From RECO01 sp050485385 (lineage in GTDB: Bacteria; Pseudomonadota; Alphaproteobacteria; Geminicoccales; Geminicoccaceae), in assembly GCA_050485385.1 (NCBI GenBank), contig JBJHBG010000039.1, positions 1 through 37,983 of the forward strand: a stretch of DNA of 37,983 nucleotides. The letters run 5' to 3'. Position numbers and translations under genes: made by a program. Positions 1-7,786 of the stretch are shown here, piece after piece. The notes beneath the pieces are model-generated. The model saw nothing but the letters and a program-made list of their open reading frames with translations, searched no databases and had not been told where the DNA came from. Position 1 is the first letter of the stretch, and each line of letters starts with the position of its first letter.

Positions 1-1
1 G

Positions 2-613
2 CTGGAGAGCGCTTGGCAGAGCCTCGTCGTGGCGACCCTCGCCTCGGTCGTCGCGGTCGTGCTCGGCACGCTCTGCGCCATCGGCTGCTGGCGGGTGGCG
101 AGCCGCACCTCCGAGTTGGTGCGGCTCGTGATGCTGACGCCGCTGATCGTGCCGCCGATCGTCGAGGCGTTGGGCTTTTACCAAGTGTGGGTGCAACTGC
201 GTCTGTTGGACAGCACCACCGGGCTCGTCGTCGCCCATGCGCTGAAGGGCCTACCCTTCGTGGTGATTACCGTTTCGGCGGCGCTGGTGAACTTCGACGT
301 GCGGCTGGAGCAGGCGGCGCGCAGCCTGGGTGCCACGCCCGCCCAGGCCATCCGCCTCGTCATCCTGCCGAGCGTGGCGCCGGGCATGGCGGCGGGGGCT
401 CTGTTCGCCTTCGTGCTCTCCTGGGACGAGATCGTCGTCGCGCTCTTCTTGACCGGCCGCAACGTCTACACCCTGCCGCGCAAGATCTGGGACGGCATCC
501 AGGACAACATCAGCCCGTCGGTCGCGGCGGTGGCGACCATCCTGGTCGTCGTCACGCTGGCGGCGCTGACGGTCCATTTCTTCTTGCGCCTGCGGCGGCA
601 ACGCCGACCCTGA
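2..613 (+). CDS. ABC transporter permease, polyamine/PotC-like (5' partial)
   Basis: Inner-membrane subunit of a spermidine/putrescine-class ABC importer. The frame is open to the left edge, so the N-terminus lies outside and about 203 residues are visible. Several hydrophobic helices alternate with short loops. The cytoplasmic EAA loop that docks on the ATPase is clear: EQAARSLGATPAQAIRL from position 308, followed by ILPSVAPGM. The protein ends in an Arg-rich tail (RLRRQRRP) after the last helix, as expected for a cytoplasmic C-terminus. The stop is 35 nt before the Rieske gene, so the two are probably co-transcribed. Substrate class (polyamine, quaternary amine or another small cation) is inferred from family only; the ATPase and partner permease must lie to the left. 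Confidence 0.85.
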   Translation: MESAWQSLVVATLASVVAVVLGTLCAIGCWRVASRTSELVRLVMLTPLIVPPIVEALGFYQVWVQLRLLDSTTGLVVAHALKGLPFVVITVSAALVNFDVRLEQAARSLGATPAQAIRLVILPSVAPGMAAGALFAFVLSWDEIVVALFLTGRNVYTLPRKIWDGIQDNISPSVAAVATILVVVTLAALTVHFFLRLRRQRRP

Positions 614-648
614 GCCAGCGACGACGACGCCAACCGAGGGAGGACGAG

Positions 649-1785
649 ATGACGACGACGACCAACGGCAAGGTGGACCTGTCGGGCGTGCGCCGCCCCA
701 TCGCCGATGCGGTGGGGCTGCCCAACGCGGCCTATACGGACGACGCCTTCCTCGAGCGGGAGAAGGAGCGGTTCTTCCGCGGCGGCTGGGTCTGCGTCGG
801 CTTCGGCCACGAGGTCCCCAACGCCGGCGACGCCGTGCCCAAGGACGTCTTCGGCAGCCCGGTCGTGCTGGTGCGCAACCGGGACGGCGCCATCAACGCC
901 TTCCACAACGTGTGCAGCCATCGCGGTGCCAGGGTGCTGACCGAGCCCTGCAAGGCCCAGCCGACGCTGCGCTGCCCCTACCATTCCTGGGCCTACAGCC
1001 ACGACGGCGAGCTGGTGGCGACACCGCATGCGGGCGGCCACAACGTCAACAGCGTGCCGGAATGGGACAAGACGGACCTGGGCCTGCGCCGGGTCCGCTC
1101 GGGCACGTGGCACGACTGGGTGTTCGTCAACCTGAGCGGCGACGCCGAGCCGCTGGACGACTACCTTGCGCCCATCAAGGAGTTCGTCGCGGGCTACGAC
1201 CTCGGCGCCTTGCGGGTGGGCGGGCGGCACGTCTTCCGCGCCAAGGCCAACTGGAAGCTCCTGATCGAGAACGGGGCGGAGAGCTACCACCTGCCGTGGG
1301 TGCATCCGCAGATCACCACCGCCAAGAAGCTCGACGACCATTTCGACGTCATCGGCGAGCGGCTGATCGGCCAGGGCTACAAGAGTGCCGCGACCAAGCT
1401 CGGCGCCGGTCTGCCGGGCTACCCGAACCTGCCGGCCGACAAGGAGGGTGCCGCCGGCTTCGTCCTGCTCTTTCCCACGTTCAAGTTCGTCATCATGCAG
1501 AACCATCTGCTCTGTCTCGTCTTCACGCCGATCGCCCCGGACGAGACGGAACAGTCCGTCACCTACTACTTCGTGGGCGACGGCGCGGACGCGGCCGAGC
1601 ACCAAGCAGCGCGCGATCAGGTCTATGCCTACTTCAAGGAGATCTACGAGCAGGACCTCGCCATCTGCGAGGAGATGCAACGCGGCCGGTACTCGTCGGG
1701 GTTCGACGGCGGCCGGTTCGCGCCGGCCTGGGATGCGGCGGTGCTGCGTTTCCACCAGCAGGTGGCGGAGGCCCTGGAGCGGTGA
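649..1785 (+). CDS. Rieske [2Fe-2S] ring-hydroxylating oxygenase, alpha subunit
   Basis: Terminal oxygenase component of 378 aa. The Rieske cluster ligands are C89-x-H91 and C109-x2-H112. The mononuclear-iron domain follows, with N208, E211, H214 and H219 in ENGAESYHLPWVH. The acidic residue two before the Tyr-His is Glu; naphthalene-dioxygenase-type enzymes have Asp there, while quaternary-amine oxygenases (CntA/GbcA type) have Glu. Start: ATG 649 with GAGGGAGGACG just upstream. An out-of-frame ORF that reads through the permease gives a longer but wrong N-terminus. Reductase and ferredoxin partners are not in the window. A polyamine-type transporter upstream and a related binding protein downstream suggest a small nitrogenous substrate; this is inference. 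Other Rieske substrates remain possible. Confidence 0.88.
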   Translation: MTTTTNGKVDLSGVRRPIADAVGLPNAAYTDDAFLEREKERFFRGGWVCVGFGHEVPNAGDAVPKDVFGSPVVLVRNRDGAINAFHNVCSHRGARVLTEPCKAQPTLRCPYHSWAYSHDGELVATPHAGGHNVNSVPEWDKTDLGLRRVRSGTWHDWVFVNLSGDAEPLDDYLAPIKEFVAGYDLGALRVGGRHVFRAKANWKLLIENGAESYHLPWVHPQITTAKKLDDHFDVIGERLIGQGYKSAATKLGAGLPGYPNLPADKEGAAGFVLLFPTFKFVIMQNHLLCLVFTPIAPDETEQSVTYYFVGDGADAAEHQAARDQVYAYFKEIYEQDLAICEEMQRGRYSSGFDGGRFAPAWDAAVLRFHQQVAEALER

Positions 1786-1792
1786 GCGGGGC

Positions 1793-1823
1793 GGCCCCCA
1801 CGTCGAGCGGCGACGTGGGGGCC
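1793..1823. terminator. Bidirectional hairpin terminator
   Basis: A perfect 13-bp stem, GGCCCCCACGTCG against CGACGTGGGGGCC, with a 5-nt loop lies in the 43-nt gap between the stops of two converging genes (Rieske oxygenase and binding protein). No clear T-run follows on either strand, so it may act as a strong pause or RNA-end stabiliser rather than a textbook intrinsic terminator. Confidence 0.7.
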
Positions 1824-1828
1824 GGCCT

Positions 1829-2941
1829 TCAGCTCGAGATCACCTCGATGTAGCGGGTCAGCACCTCGGCGCTGTGCGCCGCGTACCACTCGGCGTCGAC
1901 CTCGATCTGCCGGGCGTAGTTGTCGGGGTTGCCGGGGTCGATCCGCCTGAGCTCCTCGGGCACGAGGTCGGCCGCCGCCGGATTGACCGGACCGTTGCCG
2001 AGCAGTTCGAGCAGCGCCACTTGGCCCTCCGGGTCCTGCGTCGAGGCGATGAAGTCCCAGACCGCCGCACCGGCGGGGTTGCCCTTCGGCACGATCCAGG
2101 CGCCGACCCAGACGAGGCCTTCGTTGAAGGTGAAGTCGATCCGCCCACCGCTCTCCCGCAAGGCGACACTGGCGCGGGTGTTGAAGAGGTTGCCCATCAC
2201 CACCTCGCCGTCACGGAACACCTGCTGGCTCTCGGCGCCGGTGCCCCAGAAGATGGTGTGCTCCTTGATCTCGCGGATCTTCTCGAGCGCCCGGTCGACG
2301 TCGATGGGGTAGAGGTCTTCGGGCGCCACCCCATCGGCCAAGAGCGCCGCCTCCAACTGGCCGTCGATGTGCCGCCGCAGCGTGCGCGTGCCCGGGAAGT
2401 CCTGGAGGTTCCAGAAATCCGCCCAGGTGGTCGGCACCCGTCCGTCGAACGCCTGGGTGTCGTAGGCGAGCACGTTGGAGAAGACGTAGTTGCCGACGCC
2501 CCAGCGCCCGGCATGGGCCTCGCGCACCTTGGCGCGGTCGACCACTGAGTAGTCGATCTCCTCCAGCAGGTCCTCGCGGCCGAGTTCCAAGGAGGCCGGG
2601 ATGTTGCGGTCGCAGACGTCCCAGGTGACCACGCCGCTTTCGACCATCGCCTTGATCCGGCCCGAGGAGGGGCCGGCGCCGTCGACCACGACGCGGATGT
2701 CCGGGTTGGTGGCCATGAACGGATCGGCGAAGGCCTCGGCGAAGGCGGTCACCGCATCGCCGCCCCAATTCACGAGCACGATCTCGTTCGGGTTGGCGCC
2801 CGCAGGCATCGCCCGGAACAGGGCGGGCGAGACGCCCAACGCGGCGCACAGCTTCAACAGCTTGCGCCGTGGGATCAGGCGTCCCTCGGTCTGCTCCCGC
2901 AACAGCTCGGCGCAGTCCCGGCCAAAGGAATGGTCGCGCAT
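1829..2941 (-). CDS. Extracellular solute-binding protein, PotD/PotF-like, Tat-type signal
   Basis: Periplasmic ligand-binding protein of about 370 aa for a polyamine-class ABC importer. The mature part starts near NEIVLVNWGGD and has the two-lobed spermidine/putrescine-binding pattern (for example FWNLQDFPGTRTLR and WGTGAESQQVF). The N-terminus is odd: about 24 polar residues precede a twin-arginine motif (PRRKLLKL, Arg25-26) and a hydrophobic stretch ending in PAGA, so export is probably by Tat. Start ATG 2941 is preferred because AAGGGGGG lies just upstream; an in-frame ATG at 2965 is the alternative. It converges on the Rieske gene. It may serve the permease at the left edge, but it has its own upstream region and could pair with another transporter. 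Confidence 0.82.
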   Translation of the reverse strand: MRDHSFGRDCAELLREQTEGRLIPRRKLLKLCAALGVSPALFRAMPAGANPNEIVLVNWGGDAVTAFAEAFADPFMATNPDIRVVVDGAGPSSGRIKAMVESGVVTWDVCDRNIPASLELGREDLLEEIDYSVVDRAKVREAHAGRWGVGNYVFSNVLAYDTQAFDGRVPTTWADFWNLQDFPGTRTLRRHIDGQLEAALLADGVAPEDLYPIDVDRALEKIREIKEHTIFWGTGAESQQVFRDGEVVMGNLFNTRASVALRESGGRIDFTFNEGLVWVGAWIVPKGNPAGAAVWDFIASTQDPEGQVALLELLGNGPVNPAAADLVPEELRRIDPGNPDNYARQIEVDAEWYAAHSAEVLTRYIEVISS

Positions 2942-2967
2942 CGGTCCCCCCTTACGAAAAGCCATGA

Positions 2968-2992
2968 CGCTCGATCGGCAGCCCGCTCGATC
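2968..2992. repeat. 9-bp direct repeat upstream of the binding-protein gene
   Basis: CGCTCGATC occurs twice, at 2968-2976 and 2984-2992, a 16-bp period, within 60 bp upstream of the binding-protein start. It could be a regulator site for that gene. The 212-bp gap (2942-3153) holds nothing else I recognise. Confidence 0.3.
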
Positions 2993-3153
2993 CGCTCCAT
3001 CTTCGAAGCTTCGCTCGGGCTTGACCAGGGGCGATGGCGCCGGCGTGTCACTTCCGCCGATGGTTGCAGTCGACCGCTGGAATCGCGACGGTGGGCTCGC
3101 CGGGCGTGGCCGCCGACTGCGAGATCGGCCGGTCGCGCACGGGGGAGAGCGCT

Positions 3154-3933
3154 CTATCCGTCCGCCGCACCGTGCCACTGGCCACGGCGGCGCAGGACCG
3201 CGCGGAGCCGGCTGGGCCGGTCGGTCATGAGGCCGTCCACGCCGAGGTCGAGCAGGCGCTCCATCGACGGCTCGTCGTCCACCGTCCAGACGTGGACCTG
3301 GACGTGGTGGCGGTGGGCGGCGCGAACGAAGCGGCTCGTCACGAGCGGGATGAAGCGGTGCGTCGGTGGCACCTGCACGGCCGGGAAGTCGGGTGCCGGC
3401 AGCGGCAGGCCCCAGCCCTGTAGCCAAACCCGCAACACGCCCGCCTGCGCCGGCGACCAGCAGAGCTCGGGCCCCAACAGCCGGCGCAACCGGACTGTCC
3501 ACCGCACGTCGAACGCACCGGCCGAGACCCGCGCCAGCGCCGCCTGGCGACGGATGGCGGCGGCCATCGGCTCGACGGCGTCGGCTGCCTTGATCTCGAG
3601 ATTGCAGCACAGGGTGGGGTGCGACTCCAACAGTTCGTCGAGCCGCAGCAGAGGCTGTCCGCTCGGCGTTCTGAAGGTTGCGAGCTCCGCCCAGGGGTAG
3701 TCGCGCACGCGGCCGGGCCGACCCGTCATTCGTGCCAGATCGTCGTCGTGGAACAGCACGGCGATGCCGTCGCGGCTCGCCTGGACGTCGGTCTCGACAT
3801 GGGTGAAGCCGAGGCGGGCGGCGTTGGCGAAGGCGGCTTCGGTGTTCTCGTCGGCCTCGAGCGCGCCGCCACGGTGCGCGAAGGCCAGCGGCGGCGGGTG
3901 GTCGAGGAAGGAAAAGCGCTGCCGGCCGACCAT
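3154..3933 (-). CDS. Glycerophosphodiester phosphodiesterase (GDPD family)
   Basis: Hydrolyses glycerophosphodiesters to glycerol-3-phosphate and an alcohol; TIM-barrel fold, 259 aa. Active-site residues are visible: H20-R21 in AFAHRGG, then ENT at 30-32, E47 and D49 in VETDVQ, and H62 in LFHDDDL. Near the C-terminus VHVWTVDD and GVDGLMTDRP are the usual late-barrel motifs. No signal peptide is apparent, so it is probably cytoplasmic (UgpQ-like). ATG 3933 lies 1 nt beyond the stop of the upstream CoA-transferase gene, so the two are almost certainly one transcript. No glycerol-phosphate transporter is adjacent. Confidence 0.9.
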   Translation of the reverse strand: MVGRQRFSFLDHPPPLAFAHRGGALEADENTEAAFANAARLGFTHVETDVQASRDGIAVLFHDDDLARMTGRPGRVRDYPWAELATFRTPSGQPLLRLDELLESHPTLCCNLEIKAADAVEPMAAAIRRQAALARVSAGAFDVRWTVRLRRLLGPELCWSPAQAGVLRVWLQGWGLPLPAPDFPAVQVPPTHRFIPLVTSRFVRAAHRHHVQVHVWTVDDEPSMERLLDLGVDGLMTDRPSRLRAVLRRRGQWHGAADG

Positions 3934-3934
3934 G

Positions 3935-5158
3935 TCAGGCCGCGGGCCCGGCCACGATGCCGGCGTCGTGCAGGCGGCCGACCTCGTGGTCCGGCAGACC
4001 CAAGACGTCGAGCAGGATCGCGTCGGTATGCTCGCCCAGCCTCGGCGCCGGGCGAACGGGCAGGCGCTCGAGTGCCGAGAAGGCGAGCGGCGAGGCCGGC
4101 ATGAGGTAGCGGCCGATCCCCGGATCGTCGACCGAGTCGAACAGCGGGTTGGCGATCGAGCAGTCGACGTCGTGCTCGATCATCTCCTTGACCGTGCGAT
4201 ACGGCCCCCAGGTGACGCCCGCACCGTTCAGGATCGCCTCGACCTCGGCGGACGAGCGGCTGGCGAACCAGGGTTCGAACATACGGGCGATCTCGCGCCG
4301 CGCCCGGAACCGGTTGCCCTCGTCGGCGAAGTCGAGGCCGAGCCGCGCCGCCAGCTCGTCGAGCTGCGCCGCGAGGCCGGTCGCGCGCACGAGTGAGGTC
4401 CATTGGCCCTTGGTCAGGCCCACCACCATCACCGACCGGCCGTCGCGCGTGGCGAAGTCGCGGCCGAAGGCGCCGTAGAGGTAGTTGCCATCGCGCGGTC
4501 GGTCGACGCCGTTGACCGTGGCCTCGGCGACCATGCCGAGATTGGCGACCGCCGCCATCGCCACGTCCTTGAGGGCGAGCTTCACGAACTGGCCCTCGCC
4601 GGTACGACGGCGGTGGCGCTCGGCCGCGAGCAGGCCGACGCATACGGTCTGCCCGGCGATCAGATCCCAAGCTGGCAGCATGTGGTTGACGGGCTGGCGC
4701 CGGTCGTCCGGGCCGGTCATGTAGGGCAGGCCCACTTGCGGATTGACGGTGTAGTCGACCTCCGAGGTGCCGTCGTGGCGGCCGGTCAGGTTCACCATCA
4801 CGAGGTCCGTGCGGTGACGCCGCAAGGTCTCGTAGCCGAGCCAGCCCTTGGCCGGGAAGTTGGTCATGAACAGGCCGGCATCGTCGCCGGGTGCCGTAAT
4901 CAGCCGGGTGAGGATCGACTGGCCCTCGGGGTGACGGATGTCGACCGCGATGGAGCGCTTGCCTTTGTTCAGCCCGGCCCAGAAGAGGCTGTGTCCGCCG
5001 TCACGGGTGACGGGCCAGCGGGTGTGGTCGAGCCCGCCGCCGATGGGATCGAAGCGAATCACGTCGGCGCCCATCTGCGCCAGGGTCATGCCGCCCATGG
5101 GCATGGCGACGAAAGCCGAGCCCTCGACCACGCGCAGTCCGGAAAGAATGGCTTGCAA
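3935..5158 (-). CDS. Family III CoA-transferase, 2-methylfumaryl-CoA isomerase (Mct)-like
   Basis: CaiB/BaiF-fold protein, 407 aa. The sequence carries stretches I associate with 2-methylfumaryl-CoA (mesaconyl-CoA) isomerase, which moves CoA between C1 and C4 of mesaconate in the 3-hydroxypropionate bicycle: VVEGSAFVAMPMGGMTLAQ, RFDPIGGGLDHTRWP, FWAGLNKGKRSIAVDIRHP, YLYGAFGRDF and LGEHTDAILLDVLG. D165 in LPAWD sits where the family has its catalytic Asp. The start is TTG 5158, supported by GGGAGG a few bases upstream; no ATG fits. GDPD follows after 1 nt, and the aldo/keto reductase ends 43 nt upstream. The assignment to Mct rather than a general CaiB enzyme is from recalled family sequence, not a search. 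No malyl-CoA lyase or mesaconyl-CoA hydratase is nearby. Confidence 0.7.
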   Translation of the reverse strand: MQAILSGLRVVEGSAFVAMPMGGMTLAQMGADVIRFDPIGGGLDHTRWPVTRDGGHSLFWAGLNKGKRSIAVDIRHPEGQSILTRLITAPGDDAGLFMTNFPAKGWLGYETLRRHRTDLVMVNLTGRHDGTSEVDYTVNPQVGLPYMTGPDDRRQPVNHMLPAWDLIAGQTVCVGLLAAERHRRRTGEGQFVKLALKDVAMAAVANLGMVAEATVNGVDRPRDGNYLYGAFGRDFATRDGRSVMVVGLTKGQWTSLVRATGLAAQLDELAARLGLDFADEGNRFRARREIARMFEPWFASRSSAEVEAILNGAGVTWGPYRTVKEMIEHDVDCSIANPLFDSVDDPGIGRYLMPASPLAFSALERLPVRPAPRLGEHTDAILLDVLGLPDHEVGRLHDAGIVAGPAA

Positions 5159-5201
5159 CCGTGCCTCCCGCCAGTGCCGCTCGTTCGCTCGGGCGACGGT
5201 C

Positions 5202-6218
5202 TCAGCCTCGCTCGAACGCCACCCTGCGGCCCTCGATGGGATAGCTCGGGTCGTGGTAGCCGGGGGTCGAGGGGTGGCCGACGGGCACGAGGCCGTCGAG
5301 CAGGGCTTCCTCCTCGGCGCCGTAGGGGGCGTCGAGGGCCGCCAGATAGCTCTCCCACTGCTCCATGGTGCGCGGCCCGGCGATGGCGGCGGTGACGATG
5401 CGGTTGGCCCAGAGCCACTGCAGCGCGAAGGTGACCGGCGTGATCCCCTTCTCCCGGCAGTAGTCGGCGATGCGTTGTGCGATGGCGAGACTCTCGCGCC
5501 GCCACTCGGTCTCCATCATGCGGCGGTCCTGCCGCCCGGCGCGGCTGTCGCCCTCGGGCTCGGCGTCGGGCCGGTACTTCGCGGTGAGCACGCCACGCGC
5601 CAGCGGGCTGTAGGGCACCACGCCCATGCCGTAGTACGCCGCCGCCGGCAACACCTCGACCTCGGGCTGGCGGTTCATGGCGTTGTAGTAGGGTTGGCAG
5701 ACGATCGGCCGCTCGATGCCGGCGGCGTCGCACAGCCGCACCAGCTCGGCCATCCGCCAGGCGCGGAAGTTGGAGACGCCGACATAGCGGATTTTGCCGT
5801 GGCGGATCAGTTGGGCGAGGCCCGCGACCGTTTCTTCCAGGGGTGTGCGCTGGTCCTCCTTGTGGAGGTAGTAGACGTCGATGCAGTCGGTCTTCAGCCG
5901 CCTCAGGCTCGCCTCGCAGCCCTGCACCACCCAGCGCTTGGACAGCCCCCGCTGGTTCGGGTCCTCGCTCATCGGCGTGAACACCTTGGTCGCCAGGATC
6001 CAGTGCGAGCGGTGCGCCAAGAGCTCGTCGGCGATGATCTCCTCGCTGAGACCCTTGGAGTAGCCGTCGGCGGTGTCGATGAAGTTGACGCCGTGGTCGC
6101 GCGCGTGGGCCATGATCGCCTGCGCATCGGCTGCCGTGGTCGTCGCGCCGAAGGTCATGGTGCCGAGGCAGAGCATCGACACCTCCAGCCCGCTCCGCCC
6201 CAAAGCCCGATAGCGCAT
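5202..6218 (-). CDS. Aldo/keto reductase
   Basis: NADPH-dependent carbonyl reductase of the aldo-keto reductase superfamily, 338 aa, (beta/alpha)8 barrel, probably cytoplasmic. The catalytic tetrad is visible as D48 (FIDTADGY), Y53, K78 (ATKVF) and H119 (YYLHKED). Further conserved segments are IRYVGVSNF and VPYSPLARGVLT. The first ATG with a ribosome site is 6218 (GGGGAGGAACGACC before it); the open frame extends further but the extra residues look non-coding. It is transcribed divergently from a MarR-GNAT regulator across 119 bp and could be its target, as MarR proteins often control neighbouring oxidoreductases. Substrate unknown. Confidence 0.9.
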   Translation of the reverse strand: MRYRALGRSGLEVSMLCLGTMTFGATTTAADAQAIMAHARDHGVNFIDTADGYSKGLSEEIIADELLAHRSHWILATKVFTPMSEDPNQRGLSKRWVVQGCEASLRRLKTDCIDVYYLHKEDQRTPLEETVAGLAQLIRHGKIRYVGVSNFRAWRMAELVRLCDAAGIERPIVCQPYYNAMNRQPEVEVLPAAAYYGMGVVPYSPLARGVLTAKYRPDAEPEGDSRAGRQDRRMMETEWRRESLAIAQRIADYCREKGITPVTFALQWLWANRIVTAAIAGPRTMEQWESYLAALDAPYGAEEEALLDGLVPVGHPSTPGYHDPSYPIEGRRVAFERG

Positions 6219-6289
6219 GGTCGTTCCTCCCCGTTCCGCTTGCGGGCGGACCCTAGGCGCAGGCGGCGGTCGGCGGCAAGCGCGGAGCC

Positions 6290-6325
6290 TTGGCGACGGG
6301 CCATGGCGATGGTATTTTGACTCAA
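6290..6325 (+). promoter_or_regulatory. Candidate promoter and operator of the MarR-GNAT gene
   Basis: TTGGCG (6290-6295), a 17-bp spacer and TATTTT (6313-6318) form a plausible sigma-70 promoter 20 nt before the start codon. The palindrome TTGA-C-TCAA (6317-6325) overlaps the -10 edge and expected start site, and a further inverted half GTCAA lies at 6340-6344. The placement suits autorepression by the MarR domain. Inferred by eye. Confidence 0.4.
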
Positions 6326-6337
6326 GCAACTAGAAAG

Positions 6338-7270
6338 ATGTCAATGGCACATCAACCCGCCCCGGCCCACGTCGCCGCCGTCCGCCGCTTCAATCGGTTC
6401 CATACCCGGCTGGTCGGGGCCTTGAACGAGGGACTGCTCGCCTCGCCGCTGTCGCTGGCCCAGGCGCGGGTCGTCTACGAACTCGCCCAGGCCGACCGCC
6501 TCGTCGCGGCGGACCTCGCCGCCCGCCTGCGCATGGATGCCGGGCACCTGAGCCGGCTCGTCGCCGGCCTGGAGGCCAAGGGGCTTCTCACGCGCACGCC
6601 GATGGCGAACGACGGTCGGCGGCTGGAGCTGCGCTTGACCGGTGCCGGACGCGCGGCCTTCGCCGAACTGGACGCCGCCTCCATCGCCGAGGTCGCCGAC
6701 CTGCTCGCCCCACTCGCCGCGGACGAGCGCCGGTCGCTGATCCGCTCGATGGCGCGGATCGAGCGCCTGCTGGGCGAGCCGCAGCCGGCACCCGCCTTCC
6801 TTCTGCGCGAGCCGGCACCGGGCGATCTCGGCTGGATCGTGCATCGTCACGGCGTCCTGTATGCGCAGGAATACGGTTGGGACCGGACCTTCGAGGCGCT
6901 GGTCGCGCGCGTCGTCGCCGAGTTCGCGGAGACCCATGATCCGGCACGCGAGCGGGCGTGGGTGGTCGAGCGCGACGGCGAGGTGGTGGGCTCCGTCTTC
7001 GTCGTGCGCGGCGACGAGGCGACGGCCAAGCTGCGGCTGCTCTACCTCGAGCCCACGGCCCGCGGCCACGGCCTCGGCGCGCGGTTGGTCGACGAATGCC
7101 TCGCCTTCGCCCGGACGACGGGCTATCGGCAGATGACGCTCTGGACCAACTCGGTCCTCACGGCCGCCCGCCGCATCTACGAGCAGGCCGGCTTCCGCCT
7201 GGTCGAGGCGGCGCCGCATCGCAGCTTCGGCCACGACCTCGTCGGCGAGGTGTGGACCAAGGAACTCTGA
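6338..7270 (+). CDS. MarR-family regulator fused to GNAT acetyltransferase
   Basis: Two-domain protein of 310 aa. Residues 10-145 are a MarR winged helix: LSLAQARVVYEL, recognition-helix region RMDAGHLSRLVAGLEAKGL, and wing with NDGRR at 91-95. Residues 155-310 are a GNAT domain with the acetyl-CoA pyrophosphate loop ARGHGLGARL at 241-250 and ARRIYEQAGF near the end. This fusion is a known architecture in proteobacteria; the acceptor substrate is generally unknown. The start may be ATG 6338 or ATG 6344 (MSM); upstream residues in the frame look non-coding. It is divergent from the aldo/keto reductase and has an operator-like palindrome over its own promoter, so autoregulation and control of the reductase are likely but unproven. 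Confidence 0.9.
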   Translation: MSMAHQPAPAHVAAVRRFNRFHTRLVGALNEGLLASPLSLAQARVVYELAQADRLVAADLAARLRMDAGHLSRLVAGLEAKGLLTRTPMANDGRRLELRLTGAGRAAFAELDAASIAEVADLLAPLAADERRSLIRSMARIERLLGEPQPAPAFLLREPAPGDLGWIVHRHGVLYAQEYGWDRTFEALVARVVAEFAETHDPARERAWVVERDGEVVGSVFVVRGDEATAKLRLLYLEPTARGHGLGARLVDECLAFARTTGYRQMTLWTNSVLTAARRIYEQAGFRLVEAAPHRSFGHDLVGEVWTKEL

Positions 7271-7282
7271 GCGCCGCTCGCG

Positions 7283-7756
7283 TCACCCCGCCGCCAGCGG
7301 CGACGGCGAGTAGCTCTGCTTCAGGCAGCGGAGCGCGAAGCTGGAGCGGGTGTGCTTGATCCCCGGCAGGCGGAAGAGCTTCTTCCGCAGGAACGTCTCG
7401 TAGCCGGCGGAACCCGCAACCGCGACCTTGATCATGTAGTCGTATTCGCCGCTGACGAGCCAAGCCTCGATGACCTCGGGCAGGTCCTGCACCGCGCGGC
7501 CGAAGGCTTCCAGCGCCGCCTCGTCGTGCTGGTTCAGCATGACCTCGCAGAAGACCGTGTCCGGCAGGCCGAGCTTGGTCTCGTCGAGCACGGTGACGTA
7601 GCGGCGGATGATGCCGTCGCGCTCCAGCGCGCGCACGCGGTTCCAGCAGGGCGTGGGCGACAGACCGACGCGCTCGGCCAGCTCGCTGTTCTTGAGGCGG
7701 GCATCGAACCGCAACTCGCGGAGGATACGCAGGTCGGTCGGATCGAGAGGGCGCAT
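7283..7756 (-). CDS. Lrp/AsnC-family transcriptional regulator
   Basis: Feast/famine DNA-binding regulator, 157 aa, normal family length. An N-terminal helix-turn-helix (LDPTDLRILRELRFDARLKN, then ELAERVGLSPTPCWNRVRAL, residues 4-44) is followed by the RAM ligand-binding domain with VSGEYDYMIKV. Start ATG 7756 gives the usual MRPLDPTD beginning; the longer frame upstream runs through palindromic control DNA and is rejected. It is divergent from an amino-acid dehydrogenase, the standard arrangement for a local Lrp that senses the amino acid its neighbour degrades. Expected ligands are Leu, Val or Phe, inferred from the neighbour. Confidence 0.93.
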   Translation of the reverse strand: MRPLDPTDLRILRELRFDARLKNSELAERVGLSPTPCWNRVRALERDGIIRRYVTVLDETKLGLPDTVFCEVMLNQHDEAALEAFGRAVQDLPEVIEAWLVSGEYDYMIKVAVAGSAGYETFLRKKLFRLPGIKHTRSSFALRCLKQSYSPSPLAAG

Positions 7757-7786
7757 GGGCACTCCGCAAGCCAGCACGAAAGAGCG

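Noticed and set aside
13..648. N-terminal extension joining the permease region to the Rieske gene
   Set aside because: The extension reads the permease gene out of frame; the permease frame has real membrane helices and an EAA loop, and the Rieske gene has its own ribosome site at 649.
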